From contig OU862923.1 of the NCBI GenBank assembly GCA_917880885.1, positions 22,294,770 to 22,358,769 on the forward strand: a stretch of 64,000 bases of DNA, read 5' to 3'. The DNA is from Limnephilus marmoratus (lineage: Eukaryota; Arthropoda; Insecta; Trichoptera; Limnephilidae). The position numbers and the translations under genes were made by a program. Each line of letters opens with the position of its first letter. Position 1 is the first letter of the stretch. Under the pieces are notes generated by a model, which searched no databases, was not told the origin of the DNA, and saw only the letters and a program-made list of their open reading frames with translations. Of this stretch, positions 10,592 through 21,346 are shown piece by piece.

Positions 10592-12350
10592 CTTAAACGA
10601 TGACTAATAAACAAAACAACAGCCTTAAAAACACAGCTCTATCACGAAAAAAAAATAATCATTAAAAACTAGGAAAACAATGATAATTTAATTATCTTAT
10701 CTAGGAATCTAAATCGTCCGGTACTCACAGCGTTCAATTCGAAGTTTTATTCCAACTGCCGGCTTTTGAATTAGAAACGTTAACAAAGGTGTCAGACTTG
10801 CGCAAACACACCTAGTCTCGAAATATTCAAATGAGTCACGAAAAAAGATAACAAAAAAATGACAAGAATGTTTGACATGTCAGAATAGGAAACTAAGGAA
10901 ACTTAAAACTCCTACAGTAGTTGGCCAACCCAACGCAAGGTAAAGACGAACATGGTGGTACTTACTTACTGAGCTATAAGAGCCCGTTCACACTTCCGTT
11001 TTAACGACGGAGGCGGAGGCAGAAAAGTAAAGACCGATAGGTTTACAGCGCAGTTGAGACTTTTCTGCGCGCCGGCCTGAAGTGGCGCGGGACTCGGTCG
11101 CTCCGAAGTGTGCGTGTAAACGGCGCTTATATGTGTCTATTGTACATTGTACACGAGACAATACTTTTATGCACCCCAGAGATGTCTCCCGTATATCTTT
11201 GCATCTTTCCCGTTGCATAAAAATGCAATGTTATTAGAACCTAGTTCACAGTTCCACAGCACAAACAGCATGATTTCTGATTTGACAAAAAAAATTGTTT
11301 CATTTGTTAATTGAAATAAAACAATGTTAGTATAAATTATCAAGAGAAGTGTAGGTATATAAATTTGAATAAATACTTGTTTGTAAATAATGTAGTATGT
11401 CATTGGCGACGAGAAAAGTTAATTTCCTGACCATTCATTTGGACATCCGAAATCTGACAATAGAAACCATCTCTTCCTACGGAAAATGATTGATTCATGG
11501 TTTAATTCCTTATTTTACCTATTTCATATATATTCTAATCAATCGATTATCAAAACCCGGGTTATCAAGTCATTTTTATTATTATTCTCCATTCAAACAG
11601 TATTTCGTTCCTTGGTGACGAATGACAGTTAGCATCTTTTCCAAAATGTAACTTTTAACTCTCCACATTGGTGGGTTAAATAAAAGTAACTATTTAGTTA
11701 ACTTTTATTTAAACGAAGTTGAACCAACCCATTTTTCTTTACTTTTATTCAACTTTAACTAAAAAGTAACTTAAACTATTTTCGATGCAACAACTGGCCC
11801 TTACTTGTAAAAGGAGTAAAATTAAAAATAAACTAAAGATTTCACTAATAGATTTTAAAAGTATTCGGTTGATTTGATACGTGGCACTTCAACGTTGATG
11901 CCACAATATAACGTAATAAAATAGGTTCTATTTAAACCTCGTAGTATGAATCTAAAGTATCTTAACTGACAGTATTGAATTGAGGTTATAAAATGTTGCA
12001 AATAGAAATGTAGGAAGGCATAGCTCATGGTAGGTAAAACATGTGGATTGGAAACAATACTAAATGAAATTAAAGGCATTAATAGGTAAGATAAATTTTA
12101 ATAACAAATTAGAGGGATTGACAAAATTTAAAGACTACAATAATTAAATAATTAATCATCAGGGTGCGGTGACTGCTCAAGGAAAACAGTCATACTAAAT
12201 CATAATGCTTCTACGTTAAAAAAAAGGATAAAAGGCGCCAGTCGTTTATTAAAGGCCCTAATACTATTAAACGACAAATAGTGTGAAATGATTACATGAG
12301 AAAACCAATAAATAAAGTAACGTTACGTGGAAAGCTACATGATGAAACTC
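10592..12350. other. AT-rich intergenic DNA with minor repeats
   Basis: A GC-rich block at 10981-11110 begins AGCCCGTTCACACTTCCG and resembles one end of a TTA-type transposon, such as that at 62467, but no partner end was found. At 11640-11790 there are short inverted runs of AAAGTTAA-like sequence. No gene is recognised. Confidence 0.35.
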
Positions 12351-12394
12351 TTCTGTGAAATATTCCGCCCGCCGTGTTTCTTGCCTGGACTCAC

Positions 12395-12664
12395 ATGTCT
12401 CACACGTCTGTTCGACTCGCCGCCTGGATCAAACTGAAGTACTTCCGTGCACGCAACGCTCTCGAACTCTTGCTAGACAAGGCCACCAACCTCGGGAAAA
12501 CAATCGGCGCCAACCGCACCGGTCAAATCCAACGAGCAATCCAATGCCGTAGCGGTTCTTACCGCTACAGATTAAATAAAAAAAAATGTAAAAAAATCAC
12601 TGTAGAGACCGGCCGGAAAGAATACGTCTTTGCTTATGCTTACCGAAACCCTTTCGGCAACTGA
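12395..12664 (+). CDS. Orphan basic ORF, 89 residues, unknown function
   Basis: An ATG at 12395 opens an 89-codon frame ending TGA at 12662-12664. It is much richer in GC and in C-ending codons than the surrounding AT-rich DNA over its first two thirds. The product is strongly basic, with a lysine cluster (LNKKKCKK) and a tyrosine-rich C-terminus (EYVFAYAYRNPFGN). There is no signal peptide or membrane segment. I recognise no domain. An open frame continues upstream to 12374 but has no ATG there. AATAAA follows at about 12700. It could be a small host gene, a fragment of a mobile element, or chance; it lies directly beside a TTAA-type repeat at 12680. Confidence 0.3.
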   Translation: MSHTSVRLAAWIKLKYFRARNALELLLDKATNLGKTIGANRTGQIQRAIQCRSGSYRYRLNKKKCKKITVETGRKEYVFAYAYRNPFGN

Positions 12665-12679
12665 ATAACAATGGCCTAA

Positions 12680-13356
12680 CCACTGGAGCGATCACGCGAA
12701 ATAAATAAATTTGCTTCGATTGCTTGAGATTTCCCAGATGGTCATTTTTTAAATTTTTCATCAACATTAAAAAAATCATACCTTCGAATTTTGACATTGA
12801 GACATAAAAACTTATTAAAGTGCTATATAGCCAATAAAATAACCTGTATTTTACCGTTTATCTCATATTTGTAAGATTTATGAAAAAATTATAAAAAAAT
12901 CGTAAATTTTATAATCGCGCGAATCCTGGGTGTTTTTTACTTGAAACTGCGGCGAGGGATACTTATTCGGGTCAACATAGAATATTTTCGGTTTCTGTAT
13001 GTTGTCTGTGGTATACTTGATAATTAAAGGTGCATATCTATGGAAAAAAGACTTAATTTTATCCGTAAACAGCTGTTCAAAAATTCGGAGGGAAAAAAAA
13101 TATTTCAATAAATTATTTTTAACATTGTTCTAAAATAGTCTACGAAGTTCAGATTTACAACATCTATGGTCATTAGTCATTATAGACAAAGCATTTCAAT
13201 AGCTTCGTGTTAAAATAAACGGCTGGCCCAGGAAATGTTTTAAAAAATTACAATAAATGTTTTACGAATGGTAGGAAAATGTGGTCCATTTTTGGACCGA
13301 AATCAATCGCAGAAAAATAAAAGTGGTCCATTTTTCGACCGAAATCGCTCCAGTGG
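12680..13356. mobile_element. Possible piggyBac-like element with CCACTGGAGCGAT ends
   Basis: CCACTGGAGCGAT at 12680 and its reverse complement ATCGCTCCAGTGG at 13344-13356 form inverted ends. The right end is followed by TTAA; the left is preceded by CTAA, one mismatch from TTAA. Near the right end GTGGTCCATTTTT and GACCGAAATC are repeated twice (about 13280 and 13323). The 677 bp are otherwise AT-rich and non-coding. Confidence 0.5.
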
Positions 13357-13360
13357 TTAA

Positions 13361-13980
13361 GTGCTTGTCTTCCTGCATAGAAACATAATGGCGAGCACTG
13401 CTGCATTTTGAAGTAACTACGGTTGGGTATCTCTTATCAGGCCCGAAATTTGATTTTTCCAAGTGGTGAATTTTAATTAATTATGATGAACATACTAATA
13501 AAATCTAAGATGTATTGAGATTAAACACTAGGGAAGACATGAATTCATCGCATAGAAAAATAAAATTGATCTTAACGCAAAAGTTTTAGTAGTACAACGA
13601 ATTACAAATAAGGCGTTGTACTTTAACAAAACTGATAGTGACATACTGTTTTTATTAATCTAAAATATAAATAACTCGCATCTCTTGTGCGGCATGAGAT
13701 TTTTTTTTATTCAATTACAATTTCGCCGAAATAAATTTAAATGTGAGCCTCGGGCAAAACCTCGATGAGCGAGGTTGTGTCTCGCCTTAACACTGCCCGC
13801 TGGTACAATATCGTATCGGTAAACAAGTAGGTACTCAGTAGTCGCTATTCCCGTCCGCTTCGCAGATCGCCATAAATTCATATTTTGACAGTTGTGGGTG
13901 GTTAACCAAGAGCGAAAATTTTGGTTTTATTTGCCGAGCACGTTGTAGTTTTCTGAGTATTTTCGATTAAATATTACCGT
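13361..13980. other. Upstream region of the prefoldin subunit 6 gene
   Basis: No transposon is recognised. The last 150 bases before the prefoldin ATG are less AT-rich, and the transcription start probably lies there (about 13850-13960). No TATA box is evident. Confidence 0.35.
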
Positions 13981-14003
13981 AGTTTCTGTTTAAACTTATC
14001 GAA

Positions 14004-14384
14004 ATGGCTGAAGAAATACAAAAGAAACTGCAAAAAGAGCTAGACGCCTTCAAAGGTGTGCAAAAGGATTTCAATAAAGCCATTAACCAAAGAAAACTTT
14101 TAGACGGTCAGCTCAACGAGAATAAAGCGGTAAAGGATGAACTGGACTTGATTAAGAAGGACGCCCAAGTTTACAAACTCATCGGCCCGGTGCTCGTGAA
14201 ACAAGACCTGGAAGAAGCCCGGCAAAATGTGACCAAGAGGATGGAATACATTTCCAAGGAACTGAAAAGGGTGGACGACGTCATATCTACCCTAGACAAG
14301 AGCCAAGAAAGCCACACAAAGATTCTCTCCAAGTTACAGCAAGAATATCAACAAGCCCAGTTAAAAGCTGCAGTGAAATCATAA
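14004..14384 (+). CDS. PFDN6: Prefoldin subunit 6
   Basis: A complete single-exon gene encodes 126 residues, close to the ~125-130 of this family. Prefoldin is a cytosolic hexamer of two alpha and four beta-type subunits that captures unfolded actin and tubulin and hands them to the TRiC/CCT chaperonin; subunit 6 is a beta-type subunit. The protein is two charged coiled-coil helices (about residues 1-50 and 70-115) joined by a short beta-hairpin linker around residues 54-68 (VYKLIGPVLVKQDLEEA). That linker, with the YKLIGPVL block, is the family signature. The start is the first ATG, with a GAAATGG context. There is no intron and no frame defect. AATAAA signals follow at 14601 and 14691. A retrocopy origin cannot be excluded, but no poly(A) tract or target duplication is seen. 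Confidence 0.95.
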   Translation: MAEEIQKKLQKELDAFKGVQKDFNKAINQRKLLDGQLNENKAVKDELDLIKKDAQVYKLIGPVLVKQDLEEARQNVTKRMEYISKELKRVDDVISTLDKSQESHTKILSKLQQEYQQAQLKAAVKS

Positions 14385-14600
14385 GACATCATCGATTGTC
14401 ATCAGATCTGCACCTCGACAAAGGCTTCTTGTTCTAAACTGAACGTTCCACGTTTGAGTTGAACTGTCAATTTTGTACCGTATTCTCTCATATGTGATTA
14501 ATTTAGCTATTCGGCATTTTAAAATTGTATCTATTTCATCCTAATTTCATCATATTCATTCACAGATGTCATTCATTTTATTGCTTTGAAATTATGAACA

Positions 14601-14696
14601 AATAAATTAATTGTAACACACCCATTCAACTATCATTGTAGCTTGTATTTTTAATGCTTATGTTAACAATATTTCTTGTGTTAAATTAAGAATAAA
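14601..14696 (+). terminator. Polyadenylation signals of the prefoldin subunit 6 gene
   Basis: AATAAA occurs at 14601-14606 and again at 14691-14696, giving 3' UTRs of roughly 240 or 330 bases. Both are plausible; usage cannot be decided from sequence. Confidence 0.5.
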
Positions 14697-14719
14697 AAAT
14701 GAGTGTTTGTCCCTGCCGC

Positions 14720-16130
14720 TGTACATATACTATACAGTTGTCTCACCGATTTGGAGCATTGAAATGTATTTTTTTCTACTTTATGATTGTGTATAAAACA
14801 AATTAGGTTGTTTTGAGAGCAAGTGGCCTATGGAAATTAGTCGTTCATGGCGGGGAACGATGCATTCAACTACCAAAAATGCATTTATATCAATTTTTTT
14901 GAAGGAGAACTTTTTGCGAATATTTTGGTTAATAAATTCATTCATATTATGGATGTTTCTATAAAATACTTAACGATACAACATCCCTGCTAACCTATCC
15001 CTTATGATAGAATGTTGAAGCTTCCTTTTTAAATGTCATGGAATTTGCTAAATAATTTCTTTGCAAATTGCATTATTATTTAAAAATCTCAAATTGGATC
15101 CATTCTGTTTTGTATCTAAAGGCATTTTTTGGGTGAAAATTAATATCTCGCTTGTAATAATAAATGAATAAATTATTTTAGACACCTACTGCTGTACTTA
15201 TTTCTCTCATTGTCTTTAGAAATATTTTTATTTTACGTTTAAAAGCTTAAAATAAACAAATTTGGAAAACTGTTGAAATACAGAATTTATTGCAAACAGC
15301 AAATAAATTTGATTTCTTTGTACGTATTAATAAACATTACGATCAATCCAGCAGCTTATGCAGCATGTTTCAAAAAGGACAGGGCAACGCACTTTAATAT
15401 TTCTAGAATTATTTTTGGTAATTGTAACCCCTTCATGAAAATATCAGCACAATACAAAAATGAAAATAAAGTCCAAGTTGTTAAGAGGGAATAACCAAAC
15501 ACAACCAGAAATATGTCATTTTTCACGGGCATATGAATATATCTGGACCTGCCCTAAGTGATAAAAACGTATTATTTCCCCCTCCACATGGCGCCGGCTG
15601 GAGCTCCTCCTTGGAACCGGCTCGCTCCATGGGGAGGGGATAGAGCCTCGCTTTAATCTAAAATGTGTGACGTCATCATTCTTGCCGTGAACAGCGAGAA
15701 GCTAACATCCATACATTTAACGAAATATCACGCCAAAACGGTAGCTTGTGCTAGACAATATATCTACATATCAATGTGCACATAGCGAATGTGGGCGGTT
15801 CTTCAGTGTGCTCGTCGCTGGTTACAGGGGTAAGTAAATTATGAAACATTTGTAAAAGTGTTTTAACTAAACACGGCAACAAAATATTGCTATGTGTATT
15901 GGGGCGAGCATTTGGCCTTAGCAAATATGTTATTAACGTGGCAAGCAATTCGCGCTCCCATGTAAAAAGGTCTATTCATTCAAAGCAGATTTTGCTTTTA
16001 AGAACTAAATGGTGATATTGTAATGCGAGATGCCTATATACTGTCAGATTGATTGTATAACGAATCACAGTCATCTTTGCACTCCATAGTTTGGTTTTAC
16101 CCCTCATCTGTAACTTCTTGTCTATCCATT
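14720..16130. other. AT-rich intergenic DNA
   Basis: Nothing coding is convincing. A GC-rich patch at 15570-15650 holds a 25-codon frame (ATG near 15588) and an imperfect inverted repeat of CCTCCACATGG with CCATGGGGAGG. It looks like a repeat fragment rather than a gene. Confidence 0.35.
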
Positions 16131-16139
16131 TGGATGTCT

Positions 16140-16985
16140 TTGGTCATTTTTAAATAAAATTCTAGCCATATTGACTCTTTTCCACAAAAATGTATAAAGT
16201 GATTTCGAAAGATTGTTCTTTTATCTAGTAAAGTTATGTTTTAAATTATGAGAAAATGTTTATTTTTAGTATAATAAGTTTAGGGAACGTACCCATACTA
16301 CGTGACCCGTTCAGGGGGGAGGGAGTTTTTCAAAATACCACGCTTGGTCACAATGAGCGGCGGGGGGGCTTAGGTTTTTAATCACCGGGGGGGGTTTAAA
16401 AATTGCAAAAAGTGGGTCACGTAGTATGGGTACGTTCCCTTATGCCGTAGGTCGTTGGCAGATTTGTTAAATTTTCAAACAAAATTTTATATTAAACAAC
16501 ACACATTTCAAATCATATAATCATGCAGTAAAATAAATTATCTAGGAAAGCAATCTTTCTGAATTTTAATTTTAGTTTAAATAAAATCATAAAAAAGATC
16601 CGCGCACGTGTTTTGTTTCGAAAATACTTCAGTGTGTCTATTTATTTACGGTCTTACAAACTAATATATTTAAGATTTTTTTTACATTCTTATTTTGCTT
16701 AGACATTATTGAAAAATTATAAATACTTATGATGGAAAAATAATTACAAAAAGTACATAATTTTAATAGTTTTATCATCACGCCTTTCAGCATTTTTGAA
16801 TATAGGTAAAAATTTTGAATGAAATAAAATCAATATTGAGTTATTGTTTTAAAAACTGGTACGTAGAATAATTAATCTTTCTCATTGGAGCTGCCTCGTA
16901 CGATCGTAAGAACATCTTTCAATGAAATTTGAATTCTCGGCCGCTGGCTGGTTAATGGCCTTTAAGTTGTTGGTAAGGTTCACTA
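16140..16985 (-). mobile_element. Inverted second copy of the piggyBac-like repeat at 21347, filled with a Harbinger MITE
   Basis: From GACTCTTTTCCACAAAAA (near 16176) to CCGCTGGCTGGTTAA (near 16961) this stretch matches the reverse complement of about 21370-22025. The two copies lie in opposite orientation, about 4.4 kb apart. Both ends of this copy are degraded. A five-copy-family Harbinger MITE interrupts it at 16283-16439; the other copy shows the empty site at about 21905. Confidence 0.6.
16283..16439 (-). mobile_element. PIF/Harbinger-type MITE (family H1), copy 1
   Basis: The inverted ends are GGGAACGTACCCATACTACG... and the complement, about 27 bp each. TTA duplications flank it at 16280-16282 and 16440-16442. 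The interior carries long G runs. Three-base TWA duplication with GGG ends is typical of PIF/Harbinger elements. The 157 bp do not code for protein. The orientation is assigned opposite to copies 2-4, because the homopolymers are G rather than C. Confidence 0.85.
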
Positions 16986-17037
16986 AGATGAATTATTTTG
17001 CAATTAATTAATAAAAAAAAACCCTTTGTGCAGGTTA

Positions 17038-17320
17038 GGGGTCGTCCATTAATCACGTGATGTTTTTTTAGCAACTTTTTAACCCCCCCCTCCTGGTGAT
17101 ATGTGGTGAGGTTTTAGACTAACCCCCCCCCCCCCCCCCCCCCCCCCCGAAATCATGTGTATTTTTTTAGTGCAAAGAATTTTGAAATTTTCAGAATATT
17201 ATCACGAAAAATAAATACACGTGATATCTCATTATCCCCCCCCCCCCCCCGTCGTGATATTTCGTGATTTTTTCCAAACCCCCCCCCCTTTCGAGCATCA
17301 CGTGATTAATGGACGACCCC
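17038..17320. mobile_element. PIF/Harbinger-type MITE (family H2)
   Basis: Perfect ~25-bp inverted ends begin GGGGTCGTCCATTAATCACG and end with the complement. TTA duplications lie at 17035-17037 and 17321-17323. The interior has long C runs, including about 26 consecutive C at 17125-17148, which will be error-prone in any assembly. The 81-codon reverse frame over this region is produced by the C runs. Confidence 0.82.
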
Positions 17321-17454
17321 TTACTGTAAAATATTATGAACTGTTTGTTTACGCATGTTAATACAAAGAAATTTGTAAGTTTTGAAGAGGCCCGGATAAT
17401 GATGAAAAAGAAACAAATTCTGATAACTCGTTTCACATGCTTACCATCCTACGT

Positions 17455-18160
17455 AAGAACAAATCGAGTGAGTTTAATGTATCTAAATGTTTAATTTTAC
17501 ATTCACTTGGGCATGTCATACCTAATATTATCGGTAGACGATGAACGCCTGACGTTTAAAACGTGTCTCCGCCATGAAGGATCTTGAAATCATGTTTGAT
17601 AATAGGCTGACATTTCATGCTCATATTGAGATGGCTTGTAGCACATCGTTGAGAATGTTGGGCTTTGTTCTATGCACCACAAGGAATTTTAGAGACACCT
17701 GGCTTTTCATAATTTTATTCAATTCCTTAGTAAGGTATAGACTTAAAAGTTGGTCGGTAATTTGGAGTCCACACCAAGTAGAGTATTCCCTCATGTTGGA
17801 AAGAGTTCAGAATTTTTTTCAAAGATCTCTGCATGAGGGAGTGTGTGGCTACTATCCATGGCTCAATCCTACTGACTTTTCTTTTGGGTGTGCTCGGAAT
17901 GAACCATCTACGAGTCAGAAGAGATGTGTATTTCTGCTTCGAGGATGGTTTGAAAACTCTGTTGTCATGGAAAATATTCATTTCTTTGTTCCTGATGGTT
18001 ATCTCCTTCACCGATAGCACAGACTGTACATCTCCCAGCCTGTGGGACTAACTTGCCAGTGGTCATGCCGGAGGGGAGAACAATCTTAATTTTGAACATT
18101 AATCTTATTTGGATATCGACATACTTAGCATCAATGAACCTGCCTTTAAAAAGCAAGCTC
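17455..18160 (+). pseudogene. Jockey/CR1-like LINE fragment (C-terminal region)
   Basis: Decayed translation shows MKDLEIMFDNRLTFHAHIE, then SLRMLGFVLCTTRNF, then NSLVRYRLKSWSVIWSPH and ERVQNFFQRSL. This is the thumb and downstream region of LINE reverse transcriptases, where LG..D..L.F..HI and VRP.LEY.S.VW blocks are usual. The frame is open for 147 codons from 17574 and then shifts. There is no catalytic palm, so the copy is 5' truncated and inactive. A SINE-like copy follows at 18222. Confidence 0.6.
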
Positions 18161-18221
18161 TAAAACTACTAGTCACGTTGATGTACCTACTATTTATTTT
18201 TATGTGATTCTCTTTTTCTTT

Positions 18222-18652
18222 TACACACAGGAGGCCCTGAGGAAAATACTTCCCCTCAGGGCCTATGTCATCTTTGGGGATGCTGTGTGGAGGGTGTTTT
18301 TAGGAAAGGAAGAAGGGGAAGTTTTAGGTAGGAAAAGGGTATTAGGGGTGGGTAGGAATCTGGGGGTCAGTGTGATCAAGGAGTGACGGACGTTTGAATG
18401 CGATGTTCCGAGAGAGTACGGCTGGAGGTCAAAGGGACTCCCTCAACCACTTTCTCTCAATCCAGCCTGCCATGCAGCTGGTGGGCAGTCACATCCGCCA
18501 CCAAGACTCGGATAAACCTCACCCTGTGAACCCGGGCACCCCTGCTAAGTCACCAAACGTAGCGAACCATTTGGGGTGACCTATGGCAGAGGTGCTGGTT
18601 ATCCAATAAATGGTTCCCGGGGTGGTGGTACCCATACCCGCCTCCCAATTTC
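18222..18652 (-). mobile_element. SINE-like family A, copy 3 (nearly full length)
   Basis: Read on the minus strand it runs from GGGAGGCGGGTATGGGTACC (near 18652) through the GGTCACCCCAAATGG block to the shared 3' stem-loop (GGCCCTGAGGGGAAGT and TTTTCCTCAGGGCC) at 18222-18262. With copy 7 it is one of the two longest copies and can be used as a reference. Confidence 0.7.
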
Positions 18653-18654
18653 CA

Positions 18655-19280
18655 GGTAAATTCAAAAGGAAACTGACACATTGTATTCAGTCGATTCAAA
18701 TTTCGAAAAATGAGTTAGTTTGAAAATGAACCTAAACCACCCAACCTTTTGGCTTTGATCTTGTACAAAAAAGTACTAGGATTATAGTTTTTTCAAGAAA
18801 ATGCACAGATTTACAAAATTTTCTGAGCATGCATACAAAAGAGTTAACACTGCTGATGTACAAAATCAATTTCTTTCCACAATTTACTTTATTTTTTAAC
18901 TTGATTTATCTTGCTTTCTTATTAACTGATACAGGTACCAGGCCCACTGTAAGTGGGCATGCAGGCGGCCCATCAGGGGGCTGCGAATACAGAGATCACG
19001 TCATGTTTGAACAGCATTATGAATGCCATTAGTCATTATTTAGGTACTCTCCGTGATGTTGTGTAGAATGAGAGCCAGGCATCAGTTCCACATACAGAAG
19101 AATCCACACTCCTTTTAAAAATATTTAGACTTTTTTTACACAGAAAGCATTTGTAAAATAATCATTTAACCCCCCTCCCCCCTCCTTCAACACGGACGGG
19201 GGCGGCGTAGTCAGTCTGCACGCGGGTGTTCATGCGGCTAGCTAGATAGATACCTTCAGATAATTCAGAATAAAGAGATT
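18655..19280. other. Intergenic, no gene recognised
   Basis: The stretch is AT-rich, with a C-rich run at 19170-19190 and a GC-rich stretch up to 19250. Nothing coding is supported. Confidence 0.35.
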
Positions 19281-20035
19281 TGTGGCGGTCACTTAAAACC
19301 ATCGCAGCGCCACTGGTTAACGATCACACCAAAAATAAATATCTAGGTGCTAGCCGCTGCCGGCACTACAAGTACGTCTATCGTCTTGTAACAATTAACG
19401 CGGCAACCTACTGGAAAGTTCCCGGCTCCACAATACTTTATCAACACAGCGACTCGACTGTTCTCGAACTTTCTCACCTTAGGCGCGGCGGTCGAATTTC
19501 ACACGCCGTTCTCGAAACTACTTGCCCGACCGGCAGAGTATAAAAGCCAGCGCAGCCGCATACAGCTCAGTCTCAAGTCTAGTCTCAAGTCACACACATA
19601 CAGTAATACAGTGCATACCTTATCAGTGAATTCGCTCCAGTGCGGTATCGGCTGAACGGCCAGCCCCGGCGACTCAAAGCCGGCACCGTGCCGATGCGCC
19701 ACAACCTTCGAGGACCCATTATCTCGCAGCTCACATGGTTTGCGGCGGACCTACAGCTCAGAGATACACTTCGCCTCCCAAGGTTCGCCGCTGTCCATCT
19801 CCGCGATTCAAAGCGTCGAGCAAAATCCTGGACGTCATGGTCTTCACCACCACGGCGCAGCGCTACATGCTGGTGACATGCAGACCCGTGGTCTGCTCCA
19901 CCACAGCATCTTCGACCATCATCATCAACTTCACTGCCAACACCACTTCTGACTTGCACTCACTACTACTCGTGTCAACACCATCTGACTGTTTGCTACG
20001 TAGCTCTCCAATAAAGACTTCAACTCACAACAAAG
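19281..20035 (+). mobile_element. LTR-like unit 1
   Basis: It starts TGTGGCGGTCACTTAA and is strongly GC-rich. It contains a TATA box (TATAAAA at 19539-19545) and a CAATAAAGACT polyadenylation motif (20010-20015) preceded by CTACGTAGCT. It ends ...CAACTCACAACA, so it begins TG and ends CA as LTRs do. A run of A and then a purine tract (GGGAAGGGGGGG) follow, immediately ahead of a second unit with the same start. The short open frames within it are not conserved between units. It is most likely a solo or recombined LTR of a retrotransposon; the family was not identified. Confidence 0.55.
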
Positions 20036-20067
<32 letters not shown>

Positions 20068-20077
20068 AAGGGGGGGC

Positions 20078-20990
20078 TGTGGCGGTCACTTAACCCGCTC
20101 TGCGAAGTTTACCGCTGCGCCACTGACCTCCACAGAATTCGCTGGAAGCACATACCTACGAACTACCTACCGCTGCCGCCTAGGAATAATCCGCCACCTA
20201 CGCGAAAGAGCTAGAACGTCTGGCTGTACCAAACAAGTTTGAGCGATTTCTCACCTTTGCGTGAATTCACCGCATTACCTACCGTGAGACTAATTACTTG
20301 CCACGAGTATATAAGCCGCGCTCGCTTGCTCGGAGTCAGTCAGTCAGTACTTTCCATTCATCGAACAAGGAACACAGTCCGAGCAGTGCAGTAACTCTTT
20401 ACGTGCCTGCGCCCGGCACGGGCCTCGCGCAGATAGTAGTGAACACCATTTATCTAGCGTGACCCAGGAACATTCCAGCACCTTCGAGGAACTTCTCCAA
20501 CTACCATCTCGACATGAGATGGCAATCAACATCCTGCAACGAGCAGCAACCACAACCGGCAACGCGCCAGCATCAGCATCCTGCAACGAGCAGCAACCAC
20601 AACCGGCAACGCGCCAGCATCCAGCATACTGCAACGAGCAGCAACCACAACCGGCAACGCGCCAGCATCAGCATCGCCTCTCAAGGTTCCTTCCTGTGTC
20701 ACGTGTGTGCTCCGACCCACTGGACACACAGCCGCCATATCCCGTCAACACGACGTCGATCGACCGCCTGGACCAAGGTCACTTCTACACCGCCATGGTG
20801 TAGGGCAACACGCCGGCTTCCTGAAGACCTGTGATCTTCACCGCCGTAGTGTCCTGACCTTCCTTCACTCATCACCACTGTCACTCCGCTCCGCATCGAC
20901 CTCCTCTACGTAGCTACAATAAAGACTGACTCATACATCGACTGACGCCTTTCATTTATCTCGTCCCGTCTCTCTCAGATTCTTGCTTGT
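20078..20990 (+). mobile_element. LTR-like unit 2 with internal tandem repeat
   Basis: It starts TGTGGCGGTCACTTAA, immediately after a polypurine tract, and has a TATA box (TATATAAG near 20308) and CAATAAAGACT (20918-20923) preceded by CTACGTAGCT. Only the ends and these signals match unit 1, so the two are diverged members of one family. A 47-48-bp repeat beginning CTGCAACGAGCAGC occurs three times, at 20534, 20581 and 20629. The right boundary is uncertain. There is no gag-pol between or after the units. Confidence 0.5.
20534..20680 (+). repeat. 47-48-bp tandem repeat, three copies
   Basis: Units starting at 20534, 20581 and 20629 are almost identical. They lie in LTR-like unit 2, downstream of its TATA box, so they would be in the transcript. 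They encode Gln- and Pro-rich peptides in two frames, but no frame is supported as real. Confidence 0.75.
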
Positions 20991-21065
20991 ATAGTGGGGT
21001 ACTATATTGTAGAACTTTTATGGGGTAAGAGGGGACTATGGGTAGGTGTTCCAAACCATTTCAGT

Positions 21066-21175
21066 TAACAGGCGTCAGGTGGGAACGCTGTCCTTGTTCT
21101 ACCAGTATTTCAAAGGACGGTGCTCGAGGAATTAGCAACATTGATTCCTTCGGCACCGGATAGTGTTACCGTTTG
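21066..21175 (+). mobile_element. LINE L1 fragment, copy 2
   Basis: A short piece matches 7281-7370 of copy 1 (GGTGGGAACGCTGTCCTTGTTCTAC, split here as GGTGGGAACG and CTGTCCTTGTTCTAC, then TTCGGCACCGG). Translation gives a broken version of the YYNGRCSEE region. No tail is present. Confidence 0.6.
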
Positions 21176-21346
21176 CATGGTTTTTACCATGTTTTTTTTA
21201 TATTGGAAAAGACCAGATTTGCCAAATTTTCGGATTACTAAACACGCCCACAAGGCATTTCTAGTGTTCTTCTTTATTCTATGGTTGATATACCTTGATT
21301 CACATTTTTGATAAAACCGCAAATAACTCAAAAAATGCATTATTAA

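Noticed and set aside
15588..15662. 25-codon small ORF
   Set aside because: Lies in a GC-rich inverted repeat with no other support.
17191..17436. 81-codon Gly-rich ORF
   Set aside because: Arises from C homopolymers in a Harbinger MITE.
19735..20214. 159-codon ORF spanning the LTR-like junction
   Set aside because: It reads through poly(A), giving a poly-Lys run, and across two repeat units; no domain.
20459..20834. Gln/Pro-rich 106-114-codon ORFs
   Set aside because: Produced by the threefold 47-48-bp repeat in an LTR-like unit; not conserved with the other unit.
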